From positions 3,410,001-3,474,000 of the forward strand of contig NZ_CP104285.1 in the NCBI RefSeq assembly GCF_025244905.1: DNA of 64,000 bases, in the 5' to 3' direction. The stretch comes from Enterobacter mori. GTDB taxonomy: Bacteria; Pseudomonadota; Gammaproteobacteria; Enterobacterales; Enterobacteriaceae. Below, one piece after another: positions 37,039 to 46,888 of this stretch. Each line of letters opens with the position of its first letter. Position 1 is the first letter of the stretch. A model generated the notes under the pieces. That model had not been told where the DNA came from. It made no database searches and was given only the letters and a program-made list of their open reading frames with translations. The translations under genes and the position numbers were made by a program.

Positions 37039-38325
37039 TTACTCAGCCGTCAGCAGGTTCGCCACGGTACGCACGCCCAGGCCGGTCGCACCCGCGGACC
37101 ACTGCTCAACCGCTGCTTTACGGTATGTTGCGGAGCAGTCGATGTGCAGCCAGCCTTCATGGTAGTTCTCAACGAAGTGAGACAGGAAGCCTGCTGCGGT
37201 GCTTGCACCCGCCGGGTACGCCGCGCTCGCGGTGTTGTTCAGCTCGGCAAAGTTAGACGGCAGCTGGCTGCGGTGGAACTCGGCCAGCGGCAGACGCCAG
37301 AACGGCTCGTTTTCCGCAGCGGCGCTTGCCAGCAGGCGAGCGGCCAGCTTGTCGTCGAAGCTGAACAGCGCATGGTAGTCGTTACCCAGCGCGGTCTTCG
37401 CCGCGCCGGTCAGGGTCGCCATGTCGATAATCAACTCTGGCTTCTGCGCAGAGGCGTCGATCAGGCCATCGGCCAGCACCAGACGGCCTTCGGCGTCGGT
37501 ATTCATCACTTCGACGTTTTTGCCGTTGCGGTAGCGAATGATATCGCCCAGCTTGAAGGCGTTACCGCTGACCATATTGTCCGCGCAGCACAGGTACAGC
37601 TTCACGCGCTTGTTCAGACCGCGGGTGATGGCGAATGCCAGCGCGCCGGTGATAGTTGCCGCGCCGCCCATGTCAGACTTCATGGAGTCCATGAACGCGC
37701 TCTGCTTCAGGCTGTAGCCGCCGGTGTCAAAGGTGATGCCTTTACCCACCAGGCAGGCAAAGACCGGCGCTTCTTTATCGCCGGTTGGGTTGTAATCCAG
37801 CGCCAGCAGGACCGGAGGACGCTCAGAACCACGGCCCACGGTGTGGATGCCCATGTAGTTCTGCTCGCGCAGGTCTTCACCTTTGGTGATGCGGTAGGAC
37901 ATTTTATCGCCCGCCACGCCGCACAGCAGGTCAACGGCGCGCTGCGCCAGCTGCTCAGGACCTAACTCTTCCGCCGGGGCGTTGATGGTGTCGCGCACCC
38001 AGTCGATAATTTTCAGGCGGCTTTCCAGCTCTTTCTGACCGGCTTCGTCGAGGTTCGCCCACTCTATTTTGCGGGTGCCTTTCGGGCCTTTGTAGCCTGC
38101 CCAGAACGCCCAGCTGCGGTCGGTGTCCCAGCCTTCGCCTTCCAGAGTGACATGTTTAATGCCCAGGCCGTCAATTTTACGGGCTGCGCGCTGGATCAGG
38201 CCCAAATCATCGTTGCCCGTCAGGTGCAGGGTAATACCGTCGTTGTTGATACTCCAGGTGGCTTTTTCGCCCCAGCGCGCATCGGCTGACTGCGTAGAGA
38301 GCGTAATCTTCATCGCTTCGGTCAT
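37039..38325 (-). CDS. pepB: Peptidase B (leucyl aminopeptidase family M17)
   Basis: The ATG at 38325, after AAGGA, gives 428 residues (E. coli 427), beginning [19 protein letters not shown]. The M17 signature [13 protein letters not shown] is complete. The dinuclear metal ligands lie in [14 protein letters not shown] and [15 protein letters not shown]; in E. coli the sequence at this place reads FDSGGYS. It removes N-terminal residues from short peptides. It follows iscX on the same strand. Confidence 0.97.
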   Translation of the reverse strand: MTEAMKITLSTQSADARWGEKATWSINNDGITLHLTGNDDLGLIQRAARKIDGLGIKHVTLEGEGWDTDRSWAFWAGYKGPKGTRKIEWANLDEAGQKELESRLKIIDWVRDTINAPAEELGPEQLAQRAVDLLCGVAGDKMSYRITKGEDLREQNYMGIHTVGRGSERPPVLLALDYNPTGDKEAPVFACLVGKGITFDTGGYSLKQSAFMDSMKSDMGGAATITGALAFAITRGLNKRVKLYLCCADNMVSGNAFKLGDIIRYRNGKNVEVMNTDAEGRLVLADGLIDASAQKPELIIDMATLTGAAKTALGNDYHALFSFDDKLAARLLASAAAENEPFWRLPLAEFHRSQLPSNFAELNNTASAAYPAGASTAAGFLSHFVENYHEGWLHIDCSATYRKAAVEQWSAGATGLGVRTVANLLTAE

Positions 38326-38378
38326 TTTATTTATCCTTATTAGCAAACGGGCCGCCTGAAGGCAGCCCGTTAAGTGAT

Positions 38379-38579
38379 TTACTCTGCTTCATCTAACCAG
38401 ACTAACAGAATCGCCTCCAGAATTTTTTCATTGGATGCGTTTGGATCGTCGTCGAAATCCTCTAAATCGCAAATCCACTGATGCATATCGGTGAATCGTA
38501 CGGTCTTCGGATCGAGATCCGGGTTCGCGTCGTAGAGCGCTTCGCCGATTTCACGGCTGTCTGTCCACTTCAGTCCCAT
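38379..38579 (-). CDS. iscX: IscX, Fe-S assembly modulator
   Basis: The 66-residue acidic protein begins [20 protein letters not shown] and ends [14 protein letters not shown], the E. coli form. It binds IscS and iron and slows cluster assembly together with CyaY. The ATG lies one base after the fdx stop (TGA-T-ATG), so it is translationally coupled. A longer in-frame reading would run into fdx and is rejected. Confidence 0.96.
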   Translation of the reverse strand: MGLKWTDSREIGEALYDANPDLDPKTVRFTDMHQWICDLEDFDDDPNASNEKILEAILLVWLDEAE

Positions 38580-38580
38580 A

Positions 38581-38916
38581 TCAATGCTCGCGTGCGTGGT
38601 TGATGGTGTAGCGTGGGAATTCCACGACCAGATCTTCATCGGTCACCGCGGCCTGGCAGCTCAGGCGGCTGTCTGGCTCCAGACCCCATGCTTTATCCAG
38701 CATGTCGTCTTCGTCTTCGGTGCTCTCGGCGAGAGAGTCGAAACCTTCACGCACGATGCAGTGGCAGGTGGTGCAGGCACAGGATTTTTCACAGGCGTGT
38801 TCCACTTCGATACCTGCACGCAGGGCAACATCGAGAATGGTTTCACCGGTCTTCGCTTCCAGAACAGCGCCATCCGGACAGAGGTCCGCATGAGGCAAAA
38901 TTACAATCTTTGGCAT
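38581..38916 (-). CDS. fdx: [2Fe-2S] ferredoxin of the Isc system
   Basis: The 111-residue protein begins [20 protein letters not shown] and has the adrenodoxin-type cluster ligands in [12 protein letters not shown] (Cys about 42, 48 and 51) plus a fourth in LSCQAAV (about 87). It supplies electrons for cluster assembly on IscU. It is separated from the hscA stop by one base and from iscX by one base. Confidence 0.97.
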   Translation of the reverse strand: MPKIVILPHADLCPDGAVLEAKTGETILDVALRAGIEVEHACEKSCACTTCHCIVREGFDSLAESTEDEDDMLDKAWGLEPDSRLSCQAAVTDEDLVVEFPRYTINHAREH

Positions 38917-38917
38917 A

Positions 38918-40768
38918 TTAAACCTCGTCCACGGACTGGCCTTTCAGCGCGACGCGGACAGATTTGTCCATGCGGCGAGCAGCAAAGTCCTGGGTTTGTT
39001 TATCAACGTTTTTAATGGCTTCTTCTATTGCGTCAGCGTCATTGCCTTCTGCAACAGCGCTTAAATGCGCGGCAGCGTCGTCAATCACCTGGCGCTCAGC
39101 GGCGCTTAACAGCGCGGCATCGGCAGCGAGCGCGCCGTGCAGGCTCTCCAGCACGCGTGCGGCTTCAACTTTCTGTTCAGCCAGCATACGCGCCTTCACA
39201 TCCTGCTCGGCGTAGCTCATTGAGTCCTGAATCATGGAGGCGATTTCGCCATCGGTCAGACCGTAGGACGGCTTCACCTGGATAGACGACTCCACGCCGG
39301 TGGATTTTTCCATCGCCGTGACGCTCAGCAGGCCGTCCGCATCCACCTGGAAGGTGACGCGAATATGCGCCCCGCCCGCCGGCAGCGCCGGGATACCGCG
39401 CAGCGCAAAGCGCGCCAGAGAGCGGCAGTCCTGCACCAGTTCGCGTTCGCCTTGCATCACGTGGATGGACATCGCGGTCTGGCCGTCTTTGAAGGTGGTG
39501 AACTCCTGCGCACGCGCCACCGGAATGGTGGTGTTACGCGGGATCACTTTCTCCACCAGGCCGCCCATGGTTTCTAAACCCAGCGACAGCGGGATCACGT
39601 CCAGCAGCAGCATTTCACTGTCCGGCTTGTTCCCGACCAGAATGTCGGCCTGGATTGCGGCGCCCACGGCAACCACTTTATCCGGGTCGATGGAGGTCAG
39701 CGGCGTGCGGTCAAAGAACTCGCCCACGCGCTCGCGCACCAGCGGCACGCGGGTCGAACCGCCCACCATGACCACTTCCAGCACCTCGTTCGCCTCAACG
39801 CCCGCGTCTTTCAATGCGCGACGGCAGGCCAGCAGGGTGCGTTTCACCAGCGGGGCAATCAGATCGTTGAACTGGTCGCGGGTGATATCACCCTGCCAGC
39901 CCGCAACATTGACGGTAACCGTCTGCGCATCGCTCAGGGCGATTTTGGCGTCGATGGCAGCATCCAGCAGTTCGCGCTGTACGCGCGCATCGCTGCGATC
40001 GCTGATGCCCGCCTGCTCGCGAATGTAATCTGCCAGCAGATGGTCGAAGTCATCGCCGCCGAGCGCGGAATCCCCGCCGGTCGCCAGCACTTCAAACACC
40101 CCGCGGCTCAGGCGCAGGATAGAGATATCAAAGGTGCCGCCGCCGAGATCGTAAACCGCTATCACCCCTTCCTGACCGGAATCAAGACCGTAGGCAATGG
40201 CCGCCGCAGTGGGTTCATTCAGCAGACGCAGCACGTGCAGGCCAGCCAGACGCGCGGCGTCTTTGGTGCCCTGACGCTGTGCATCGTCAAAATAGGCCGG
40301 AACGGTGATCACCACGCCGTCTAAATCGCCGCCGAGCGTTGCCGTAGCGCGCTCAGCCAGCGCTTTGAGGATGTCGGAGGAAACACGAATCGGGTTCAGC
40401 AAACCGGCCGCGGTCGCGATCATCGGCAGGCCGTTTTCACTGGCCTGGAGCTGATACGGCAGATGCGGGTAGCGGGTCTGAATATCGGTCAGCGAGCGGC
40501 CCATCATGCGCTTGACGGAGCTGATGGTGTTGGCCGGATCGCGCGCGGCGTTGGCGCGAGCGTCATAGCCGACCGCGTGACCCTGCTGCTGGTAGTGGAC
40601 CACGGAAGGCAGCAGATGGCGGCCCTGCTCGTCGGCCAGCGTTTCCGCCTGGCCGCTGCGCACGGTCGCCACGAGGGAATTGGTGGTGCCCAGATCAATA
40701 CCCACCGCCAGACGACGCTGGTGCGGTGCGGCACTTAAGCCAGGCTCACTAATTTGTAATAAGGCCAT
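38918..40768 (-). CDS. hscA: Fe-S cluster co-chaperone ATPase HscA (Hsp70 family)
   Basis: The 616-residue protein matches E. coli HscA. Its nucleotide-binding domain carries [12 protein letters not shown] (about 23-34), [14 protein letters not shown] and [10 protein letters not shown]. The substrate-binding domain (about 390-510) and helical lid follow. With HscB it binds the LPPVK motif of IscU, and ATP hydrolysis drives cluster release. It lies 14 bases after hscB. Confidence 0.98.
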   Translation of the reverse strand: MALLQISEPGLSAAPHQRRLAVGIDLGTTNSLVATVRSGQAETLADEQGRHLLPSVVHYQQQGHAVGYDARANAARDPANTISSVKRMMGRSLTDIQTRYPHLPYQLQASENGLPMIATAAGLLNPIRVSSDILKALAERATATLGGDLDGVVITVPAYFDDAQRQGTKDAARLAGLHVLRLLNEPTAAAIAYGLDSGQEGVIAVYDLGGGTFDISILRLSRGVFEVLATGGDSALGGDDFDHLLADYIREQAGISDRSDARVQRELLDAAIDAKIALSDAQTVTVNVAGWQGDITRDQFNDLIAPLVKRTLLACRRALKDAGVEANEVLEVVMVGGSTRVPLVRERVGEFFDRTPLTSIDPDKVVAVGAAIQADILVGNKPDSEMLLLDVIPLSLGLETMGGLVEKVIPRNTTIPVARAQEFTTFKDGQTAMSIHVMQGERELVQDCRSLARFALRGIPALPAGGAHIRVTFQVDADGLLSVTAMEKSTGVESSIQVKPSYGLTDGEIASMIQDSMSYAEQDVKARMLAEQKVEAARVLESLHGALAADAALLSAAERQVIDDAAAHLSAVAEGNDADAIEEAIKNVDKQTQDFAARRMDKSVRVALKGQSVDEV

Positions 40769-40782
40769 AATTGCTTCCGAAA

Positions 40783-41298
40783 TTAAAAATCGAGCAGCTT
40801 TTCTTCGAGTTGTTCAGCACTGCTTCGCAGTTTATCGAGAAAACGGAGTTTGCGCACAGTGTCTGCCGCCACGTCCCAGGTCTCGTTGTTCAGTTGCTCC
40901 ACCATCTGCTGATGGCGGGTATCGAACATGCCCTTCACGCGCGTGATAAAACTTTCCAGACGCGCTTCGTCTTTGGCCTGTTCAATCTCATCCAGCTCTT
41001 CGCGAAGCTCCAGCTGTTCCATCAGAAACGCGGTGTCGCGCACGGTATGCTGTTCACTCGCCAGGTCGAAACCGTGCAGTGAAAGCAGGTACTCGGCACG
41101 GCTCAGCGGATGGCGCAGCGTCTGCCAGGCCTGGTTGATAGTCGCGGATTGCGACACCGCAGCCAGTTGCTCTGCCTGAGTACCACTGGCGAATTTATCC
41201 GGATGGTACTGCCGCTGCAGATCCTGAAAACGGATCGTCAGCGCCTGAAGATCGATCGGGTATTGAGCGGGTAGTCCGAAGAGAGTGAAGTAATCCAT
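40783..41298 (-). CDS. hscB: Co-chaperone HscB (J-domain protein)
   Basis: The 171-residue protein begins [20 protein letters not shown]. Its N-terminal J-domain (about 1-75) contains [12 protein letters not shown] with the obligatory HPD. A C-terminal three-helix domain (about 85-171) binds IscU. It stimulates HscA ATPase and delivers IscU. It is 80 bases from iscA, a gap that holds a hairpin. Confidence 0.97.
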   Translation of the reverse strand: MDYFTLFGLPAQYPIDLQALTIRFQDLQRQYHPDKFASGTQAEQLAAVSQSATINQAWQTLRHPLSRAEYLLSLHGFDLASEQHTVRDTAFLMEQLELREELDEIEQAKDEARLESFITRVKGMFDTRHQQMVEQLNNETWDVAADTVRKLRFLDKLRSSAEQLEEKLLDF

Positions 41299-41326
41299 AA
41301 CAATCTCAGGGGTAGCCTGTTAGAAC

Positions 41327-41364
41327 AAACCCCACGCGTAGCGGGTAACGCCACGGTGGGGTTT
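41327..41364 (-). other. Hairpin between iscA and hscB
   Basis: AAACCCCAC (41327-41335) and GTGGGGTTT (41356-41364) form a perfect 9-bp stem around a 20-base inner region that can itself pair partly (GCGT/ACGC). No long U tract follows on the isc strand, so it may dampen rather than stop transcription, or protect the upstream iscRSUA message. Confidence 0.55.
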
Positions 41365-41378
41365 CGGATGACGCGCGG

Positions 41379-41702
41379 TTAAACGTGGAAGCTTTCGCCG
41401 CAACCACACTCGTCTTTGACGTTCGGGTTCGTGAATTTGAACCCTTCGTTCAGGCCTTCTTTGACGAAGTCCAGCTGAGTGCCGTTGAGGAATTGCAGGC
41501 TTTTGCCATCGACCACCACCTTCACGCCCTTGTCTTCAAACACGGTGTCGTCAGACGCCGGTTCATCAACAAACTCCAGTACGTAAGCCATACCAGAACA
41601 GCCGGAGGTACGTACGCCCAGTCGCAGGCCAAAGCCTTTACCACGGTTCGCCAGAAAAGAGCTTACTCGCGCGGCAGCGCTGTCGCTAAGGGTAATCGAC
41701 AT
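41379..41702 (-). CDS. iscA: Iron-sulfur assembly protein IscA
   Basis: The ATG at 41702 gives 107 residues, as in E. coli, beginning [13 protein letters not shown]. Three conserved Cys, in [11 protein letters not shown] (about 35) and DECGCGES (about 99 and 101), bind iron or a cluster. It is an A-type carrier for [4Fe-4S] maturation. An ATG two codons upstream is possible but not conserved. Confidence 0.97.
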   Translation of the reverse strand: MSITLSDSAAARVSSFLANRGKGFGLRLGVRTSGCSGMAYVLEFVDEPASDDTVFEDKGVKVVVDGKSLQFLNGTQLDFVKEGLNEGFKFTNPNVKDECGCGESFHV

Positions 41703-41715
41703 ACTCAAACCTCAA

Positions 41716-42102
41716 TTATTTTGCTTCACGTTTGCTTTTGTAATCCGCAATGGCGGCTTTGATCGCGTCTTCTGCCAGAATTGAGCAGTGAATTTTCACC
41801 GGTGGCAGTTCGAGTTCTTCAGCAATATCCGTGTTCTTGATTGCCTGTGCTTCGTCCAGAGACTTGCCCTTCACCCACTCGGTGACCAGGGAGCTGGACG
41901 CGATAGCAGAACCGCAGCCGTAGGTCTTGAAGCGCGCGTCTTCAATGATACCTTCATTGTTGACTTTAATCTGCAACTTCATCACGTCGCCACACGCCGG
42001 TGCGCCAACCATGCCGCTACCGACAGATTCGTCGCTGTTGTCAAATGAGCCAACGTTGCGCGGGTTCTCGTAATGATCGATGACTTTTTCGCTGTATGCC
42101 AT
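41716..42102 (-). CDS. iscU: Fe-S cluster scaffold IscU
   Basis: The 128-residue protein begins MAYSEKVIDHYENPRNVGSF. Cluster ligands are Cys37 (APACGDVMKL), Cys63 (YGCGSAIASS) and Cys106 (KIHCSILAED), with the LPPVK motif for HscA binding just before the last. It is the central scaffold on which IscS-derived sulfur and iron are joined. It is 24 bases downstream of iscS. Confidence 0.98.
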   Translation of the reverse strand: MAYSEKVIDHYENPRNVGSFDNSDESVGSGMVGAPACGDVMKLQIKVNNEGIIEDARFKTYGCGSAIASSSLVTEWVKGKSLDEAQAIKNTDIAEELELPPVKIHCSILAEDAIKAAIADYKSKREAK

Positions 42103-42126
42103 GATTGAATTCTCCTTATGTACCGA

Positions 42127-43341
42127 TTAGTGATGTGACCATTCAATGCTGTTCAGATCCACGCCCTGCTTGAACATTTCCCACAGCGGAGAAAGGTCGC
42201 GCAGACGGCCGATGGAGTTGCGAACCAGCTTGATGGTGTAGTCAATCTCTTCTTCGGTAGTGAAACGACCTAAAGAGAAACGGATAGAGCTATGTGCCAG
42301 CTCGTCGGTCATACCCAGCGCGCGCAGCACGTAGGATGGCTCCAGGCTTGCAGACGTACAGGCAGAACCGGAAGAAACGGCCAGGTCTTTCAGCGCCATG
42401 ATCAGCGATTCGCCTTCAACATAGTTGAAGCTGACGTTGAGGATATTTGGTGCGCCCTGCTCGAGATCGCCGTTCAGATACACTTCTTCCATATCTTTCA
42501 CGCCGTCCCACAGACGGTTACGCAGCGTGCGCAGGCGCGCCATCTCGGTTTCCATCTCTTCTTTCGCAATGCGGTACGCTTCGCCCATGCCCACGATCTG
42601 GTGAACAGGCAGCGTACCGGAACGCATGCCGCGCTCGTGACCGCCGCCGTGCATCTGTGCTTCGATGCGAATACGTGGCTTACGACGAACGTACAGCGCG
42701 CCGATCCCTTTCGGGCCATAGATTTTGTGGCCGGAGAAGGACATCAGGTCCACTTTCAGCTGGCTCAGGTCGATAGGCAGTTTGCCCACGCTCTGGGTCG
42801 CATCAACGTGGTAGATGATGCCGCGCGCACGGCACATTTCGCCGATGGTCGCGATGTCCTGAACAACGCCGATTTCGTTGTTAACGTGCATGATGGAGAC
42901 CAGAATGGTGTCATCACGCATCGCCGCTTCGAGCTCTTTCAGGTCGATGATCCCGTTGCTCTGCGGCGCCAGGTAAGTCACGTCGAACCCTTCACGCTCC
43001 AGCTGACGGCAGGTGTCCAGCACGGCTTTGTGTTCGGTTTTGCTGGTGATGATGTGCTTGCCTTTTTTCTGATAAAAGTTGGCTGCACCTTTGATCGCCA
43101 GGTTGTCGGATTCGGTCGCACCGGAGGTGAAAACAATTTCACGCGGGTCGGCACCGACCAGGTCAGCAATCTGATTACGGGCGATATCAACCGCCTCTTC
43201 AGCATGCCAGCCAAAACGGTGTGAACGGGAAGCTGGGTTACCAAAGTTTCCGTCCAGGGTCAGACACTGCATCATTTTCTCGGCAACACGCGGGTCCACC
43301 GGCGTGGTTGCGGAGTAGTCGAGATAAATCGGTAATTTCAT
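42127..43341 (-). CDS. iscS: Cysteine desulfurase IscS
   Basis: The 404-residue protein matches E. coli. The PLP lysine is in [20 protein letters not shown] (Lys about 206), and the active Cys is on the mobile loop in [13 protein letters not shown] (about 328). It frees sulfur from cysteine for IscU, ThiI, TusA and other acceptors. The final EWSHH is typical. A structured gap of 117 bases separates it from iscR. Confidence 0.98.
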   Translation of the reverse strand: MKLPIYLDYSATTPVDPRVAEKMMQCLTLDGNFGNPASRSHRFGWHAEEAVDIARNQIADLVGADPREIVFTSGATESDNLAIKGAANFYQKKGKHIITSKTEHKAVLDTCRQLEREGFDVTYLAPQSNGIIDLKELEAAMRDDTILVSIMHVNNEIGVVQDIATIGEMCRARGIIYHVDATQSVGKLPIDLSQLKVDLMSFSGHKIYGPKGIGALYVRRKPRIRIEAQMHGGGHERGMRSGTLPVHQIVGMGEAYRIAKEEMETEMARLRTLRNRLWDGVKDMEEVYLNGDLEQGAPNILNVSFNYVEGESLIMALKDLAVSSGSACTSASLEPSYVLRALGMTDELAHSSIRFSLGRFTTEEEIDYTIKLVRNSIGRLRDLSPLWEMFKQGVDLNSIEWSHH

Positions 43342-43368
43342 TGCTCTTTAAACTCCGTACATCGCTTC

Positions 43369-43439
43369 AATGCAAGGAATCAGGCAACCGGCTGGATGTA
43401 CGACCGAGTACACGGGGCGTGACCGCCCCGGCCTGATTC
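43369..43439 (-). promoter_or_regulatory. Structured iscR-iscS intercistronic region
   Basis: GAATCAGGC and GCCTGATTC form a long outer stem (about 43377-43439), with CGGGGCG/CGCCCCG as an inner hairpin and GATGTAC/GTACATC pairing nearby. In E. coli a strong structure here protects iscR mRNA when the small RNA RyhB triggers decay of iscSUA. The base pairing is read from the sequence; the role is by analogy. Confidence 0.65.
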
Positions 43440-43458
43440 TGAAATACTTATCTTTTTA

Positions 43459-43950
43459 TTACGCGCGCAGTTTGACGTCGATAGCGTCCTGCGCGCGGGT
43501 GCTGCGTTGTGATTCATGGCTTTGCTGACGACCCGACACGTCCAGAACTTCCTGGTTATTCACCAGTTCACCCAGGGTGATATTGTTCAGGAAGCCGGTC
43601 AGACGGTCGCTCAGATCGCGCCACAGCGCGTGGGTCAGGCACTTATCGCCGCCCTGGCAGCCGCCTTTACCCTGGCAACGGGTCGCGTCAACGGATTCGT
43701 CAACGGCGCTGATCACTTCGCCAACTGCAATACTGCCCGCGTCTTTACCCAGCAGATAGCCGCCGCCTGGGCCACGAACGCTGGAAACCAGTCCATTTTT
43801 ACGCAGTCTGGAGAACAGCTGTTCCAGATAAGAGAGGGAGATCCCCTGTCGTTCAGAAATATCAGCCAACGGAACCGGGCCCGCTTCGGAGTTGAGCGCA
43901 ACGTCCAGCATCGCGGTCACGGCATAACGCCCTTTAGATGTCAGTCTCAT
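43459..43950 (-). CDS. iscR: Fe-S cluster-responsive regulator IscR (Rrf2 family)
   Basis: The 163-residue protein begins [21 protein letters not shown] winged helix (about 1-80, with [19 protein letters not shown]) precedes the cluster ligands in [14 protein letters not shown] (Cys92, 98, 104). Holo-IscR represses the isc operon at type-1 sites; apo-IscR acts at type-2 sites. Two type-1 sites lie upstream, so it is autoregulated. Confidence 0.98.
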   Translation of the reverse strand: MRLTSKGRYAVTAMLDVALNSEAGPVPLADISERQGISLSYLEQLFSRLRKNGLVSSVRGPGGGYLLGKDAGSIAVGEVISAVDESVDATRCQGKGGCQGGDKCLTHALWRDLSDRLTGFLNNITLGELVNNQEVLDVSGRQQSHESQRSTRAQDAIDVKLRA

Positions 43951-44032
43951 GTCTTACTTAACCTCAAACTCGCCCCTGCCCGGGGTTTTTTATTGTAAAA
44001 TGGGGGTATTGCATAGCAGGGCCAAGTCTGAC

Positions 44033-44082
44033 ATTCCTGACTAAAATGGTCAACTATTTACTTGACTGTTTTAGTCAGGTAT
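44033..44082 (-). promoter_or_regulatory. Two tandem type-1 IscR binding sites
   Basis: Two 25-base sites abut, at 44033-44057 and 44058-44082. On the isc strand the distal one starts ATACCTGACT and continues AAAACAGTCAAGTAA; the proximal one starts ATAGTTGACC and continues ATTTTAGTCAGGAAT. Both fit the type-1 consensus ATASYYGACT-RWWWY-AGTCRRSTAT closely. They cover the iscR promoter about 80-130 bases upstream of the ATG. Confidence 0.88.
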
Positions 44083-44105
44083 TTAACCTTCTGTGCCGTT
44101 TATTG

Positions 44106-44170
44106 TCGGGTGGCGCTTCGCTTACCCGACCTACGGTTTTGTAGGCCGGGTAAGCGAAGCGCCACCCGGC
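44106..44170. repeat. Pair of inverted REP units (BIME-like)
   Basis: Unit one (44106-44134) reads TCGGGTGGCGCTTCGCTTAC and on to CCTAC. Unit two (44141-44170) is its near-exact inverse (28 of 30 positions), separated by GGTTTT. Each also forms a small hairpin. The pair sits just downstream of the trmJ stop and may end or stabilise its transcript. Confidence 0.85.
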
Positions 44171-44182
44171 GAACAGACGACA

Positions 44183-44911
44183 CTACTCTTTATTCTTCTG
44201 CTCAATCGACGCCAGGATCCCGCGCAGGATGTTCAGCTCCTGGCTTTCCGGGCGCGCACGGGTAAACATACGGCGCAGCTTATTCATCACCTGTCCCGGG
44301 TGACCTTCGCGGATAAAGCCGGTTGAGAGCAGCGTCTGCTCCAGGTGACCGTAGAAGCGCTCAAGGTCGTCCACCAGCGGATAGGCGCTCTCTTCCTGAG
44401 GTTCGGTACGCTCTTTCTCCTGCGTCGCCAGCCACGCCATACGCACTTCATAGGCAATCACCTGCACCGCCATCGCCAGGTTCAGCGAGCTGTATTCCGG
44501 GTTCGCCGCGATGGCGACGTGATAGTGGCACTTCTGCAGCTCATCGTTGGTCAGGCCAACGCGCTCGCGCCCGAACACCAGCGCAACCGGTGCCTGTTCC
44601 GCTTCTGAGACACTTTTCAGGCCGCATTCGCGCGGGTCCAGCATCGGCCACGGCAACGTGCGGGAGCGCGCGCTTGTGCCGACAACGAGGCTGCAACCGG
44701 CCAGGGCTTCATCAAGGGTATCGACGATCTGGGCGTTGCCGATCACGTCGCTGGCACCGGCCGCCAGGGCGATGGCCTGCGAGTCTGGTTTCACCAGCGG
44801 GTTAACCAGCCACAGGTTCGTTAAGCCCATGGTTTTCATAGCGCGGGCAACGGAGCCCATGTTGCCGGTGTGCGATGTTTCGACCAGCACGATTCGAATG
44901 TTTTGCAGCAT
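44183..44911 (-). CDS. trmJ: tRNA (cytidine/uridine-32-2'-O-)-methyltransferase TrmJ
   Basis: The 242-residue protein matches E. coli TrmJ (246). The SPOUT knot motifs are visible: the N-terminal [20 protein letters not shown], then [15 protein letters not shown] and [20 protein letters not shown]. It methylates the ribose at position 32 of some tRNAs. It is divergent from suhB, as in E. coli. Confidence 0.96.
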   Translation of the reverse strand: MLQNIRIVLVETSHTGNMGSVARAMKTMGLTNLWLVNPLVKPDSQAIALAAGASDVIGNAQIVDTLDEALAGCSLVVGTSARSRTLPWPMLDPRECGLKSVSEAEQAPVALVFGRERVGLTNDELQKCHYHVAIAANPEYSSLNLAMAVQVIAYEVRMAWLATQEKERTEPQEESAYPLVDDLERFYGHLEQTLLSTGFIREGHPGQVMNKLRRMFTRARPESQELNILRGILASIEQKNKE

Positions 44912-45042
44912 AATTTTAGATGTCTGGATTCTGTGTCTGAAGAATATTCGGGCATATTATCATAAACGGGAGACATAATCCGATCCCGCTGCTATACTCT
45001 GCGCCGATTTTCCTGTTCTTTAACATCCAGTGAGAGAGACCG

Positions 45043-45846
45043 ATGCATCCGATGCTGACCATCGCCGTGCGCGCAGCGCGCAAGGCGGGTAATGTAATTG
45101 CCAAACACTACGAAACCCCAGACTCCGTAGAAACCAGCCAGAAAGGCAGCAATGATTTCGTGACTAACGTCGATAAAGCCGCAGAAGCGATTATTATCGA
45201 AACAATCCGCAAATCTTACCCACAGCACACCATCATCACCGAAGAAAGCGGTGAACATGAAGGTACCGATCAGGATGTTCAATGGGTTATCGATCCACTG
45301 GATGGCACCACCAACTTTGTCAAACGCCTGCCACACTTCTCTGTGTCTATCGCTGTACGCATTAAAGGCCGTACTGAAGTCGCCGTTGTCTACGATCCAA
45401 TGCGTAACGAACTGTTCACCGCTACCCGCGGTCAGGGCGCTCAGCTGAACGGCTACCGTCTGCGCTGCAGCAACGCACGCGATCTGGACGGCACCATCCT
45501 GGCGACCGGTTTCCCGTTCAAGGCGAAACAGCACGCAACTACCTATATGAATATCCTGGGCAAACTGTTCACCGAATGCGCAGATTTCCGTCGCACCGGT
45601 TCTGCTGCGCTGGATCTGGCCTACGTTGCGACCGGTCGCGTTGACGGTTACTTCGAACTGTCACTGAAGCCGTGGGACTTTGCTGCGGGCGAGCTGATTG
45701 CACGTGAAGCAGGCGCGATCGTTTGCGACTTCACCGGCGGCCACAACTACATGACCACCGGCAACATCGTTGCAGGTAACCCACGCGTTGTTAAAGCCAT
45801 GCTGGCAAACATGCGTGAAGAACTGAGCGATGCGCTGAAACGCTAA
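45043..45846 (+). CDS. suhB: Inositol-1-monophosphatase / antitermination factor SuhB
   Basis: The 267-residue protein matches E. coli. Metal-binding motifs of the inositol monophosphatase family are EESGEHEG (about 67-74) and DPLDGTTNFVKRLPHF (about 84-99), with a third at WDFAAGELIAREAG. Besides phosphatase activity it joins Nus factors in rRNA antitermination. A likely -10 TATACT lies about 50 bases before the ATG, and GAGAGA serves as ribosome binding site. Confidence 0.97.
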   Translation: MHPMLTIAVRAARKAGNVIAKHYETPDSVETSQKGSNDFVTNVDKAAEAIIIETIRKSYPQHTIITEESGEHEGTDQDVQWVIDPLDGTTNFVKRLPHFSVSIAVRIKGRTEVAVVYDPMRNELFTATRGQGAQLNGYRLRCSNARDLDGTILATGFPFKAKQHATTYMNILGKLFTECADFRRTGSAALDLAYVATGRVDGYFELSLKPWDFAAGELIAREAGAIVCDFTGGHNYMTTGNIVAGNPRVVKAMLANMREELSDALKR

Positions 45847-45860
45847 TCCAGCGTGTTATG

Positions 45861-45890
45861 CCCGGTGGCGCTACGCTTACCGGGCCTACA
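45861..45890. repeat. Single REP unit between suhB and permease gene
   Basis: CCCGGTGGCGCTACGCTTAC followed by CGGGCCTACA is a REP unit related to those at 44106, 53493 and 57946. It lies between convergent genes and can form a CCCGGT/ACCGGG hairpin. Confidence 0.8.
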
Positions 45891-45907
45891 AATTCCCTCA
45901 GGTACGG

Positions 45908-46888
45908 CTAAAAAGGCCTTAATCCCCGCCCCACCGGCACCGCGCTCATCCACATCGTTACCGCTGCCACCAGCAGAATCACCCCGCCCGCCAGCGCGAG
46001 CGTAGTCCACCCTACCTGTCGCCACAGCACCGGCGTTTTGTTGCCGCTGAGTTTCACCGCCAGCTGACGGAAGCTGTGTACCAGCAGCGCTAAAGACGAA
46101 ATGGTGAGAGACGTTCCTGCCGCCATCGCCAGCGCGGACAGCATTCCCCAGCCAAACACGCCGATTACCTTACTGAACAGCAGCACCATGATCGCCCCCG
46201 AGCACGGACGCATACCCATCGAAAGCACAATCATCAGCCGCGCGCGCCAGTCGTCGCCGTTCTGTAATTGTTCCTGCGTGGGCAGATGCTGATGCCCGCA
46301 TCCGCAGTTTTCATCATGAACGTGGTGCGGCGTAAAGGTCTTAAATTTCGGCTTTTGCAGCAGCACGCGCAGCTTTTTGAGCGCCCGCCAGCAGAGGATT
46401 AGCCCCAGCACGCCTACCAGCGCATAGCTCCCTTTTTCCAGCCAGAAGCTGCTCATGTGTAGCTGACGGGCAGGCAGCTGTAAGAGTGAAAGGACTATCA
46501 CGACGAGCGCAATCGCCACGCCGCCCTGCAGCAGCGAGGAGGCCAGCGTCAGGCCAATGCTCGATCTCAACTTCGACGGATGGGTAGCAAGCCAGGTGGT
46601 AATGACGATTTTGCCGTGCCCCGGCCCCAGCGCGTGCAGAACGCCATAGATAAAGCTGAACGCCAGCAGGGAACCGCCCGCTTTGGTCGGGTTCTCCGCT
46701 ACCGCCTTCAGCAGCCCGCTCATCTGTTGATTGACTTCACGCTGCCAGATAATGCTTTTCATCATCACCTGCGGCCAGGCCTGCCACAGCCAGAGCGAAC
46801 CGCAAACGGCGAGCAGGAGAAAGAGCGCCAGCGGCCAGAGATGAAGCCAGCGACGCGGTTTTTGGTGCGAAGAGGAGATCACTGACAT
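45908..46888 (-). CDS. Nickel/cobalt-type permease (RcnA/NicO family)
   Basis: The 326-residue protein has about seven membrane segments and the family motif LHALGPGHGKIVITTW (about 85-100). A cytoplasmic loop rich in His and Cys (HHVHDENCGCGHQHLP, about 190-205) probably binds metal. A second motif, LSMGMRPCSGAIMVL, is shared by the NicO group. Such proteins move nickel or cobalt ions; direction is uncertain. It overlaps the preceding DUF1007 gene by 10 bases, so the two act together. The block is absent between suhB and csiE in E. coli K-12. Confidence 0.85.
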   Translation of the reverse strand: MSVISSSHQKPRRWLHLWPLALFLLLAVCGSLWLWQAWPQVMMKSIIWQREVNQQMSGLLKAVAENPTKAGGSLLAFSFIYGVLHALGPGHGKIVITTWLATHPSKLRSSIGLTLASSLLQGGVAIALVVIVLSLLQLPARQLHMSSFWLEKGSYALVGVLGLILCWRALKKLRVLLQKPKFKTFTPHHVHDENCGCGHQHLPTQEQLQNGDDWRARLMIVLSMGMRPCSGAIMVLLFSKVIGVFGWGMLSALAMAAGTSLTISSLALLVHSFRQLAVKLSGNKTPVLWRQVGWTTLALAGGVILLVAAVTMWMSAVPVGRGLRPF

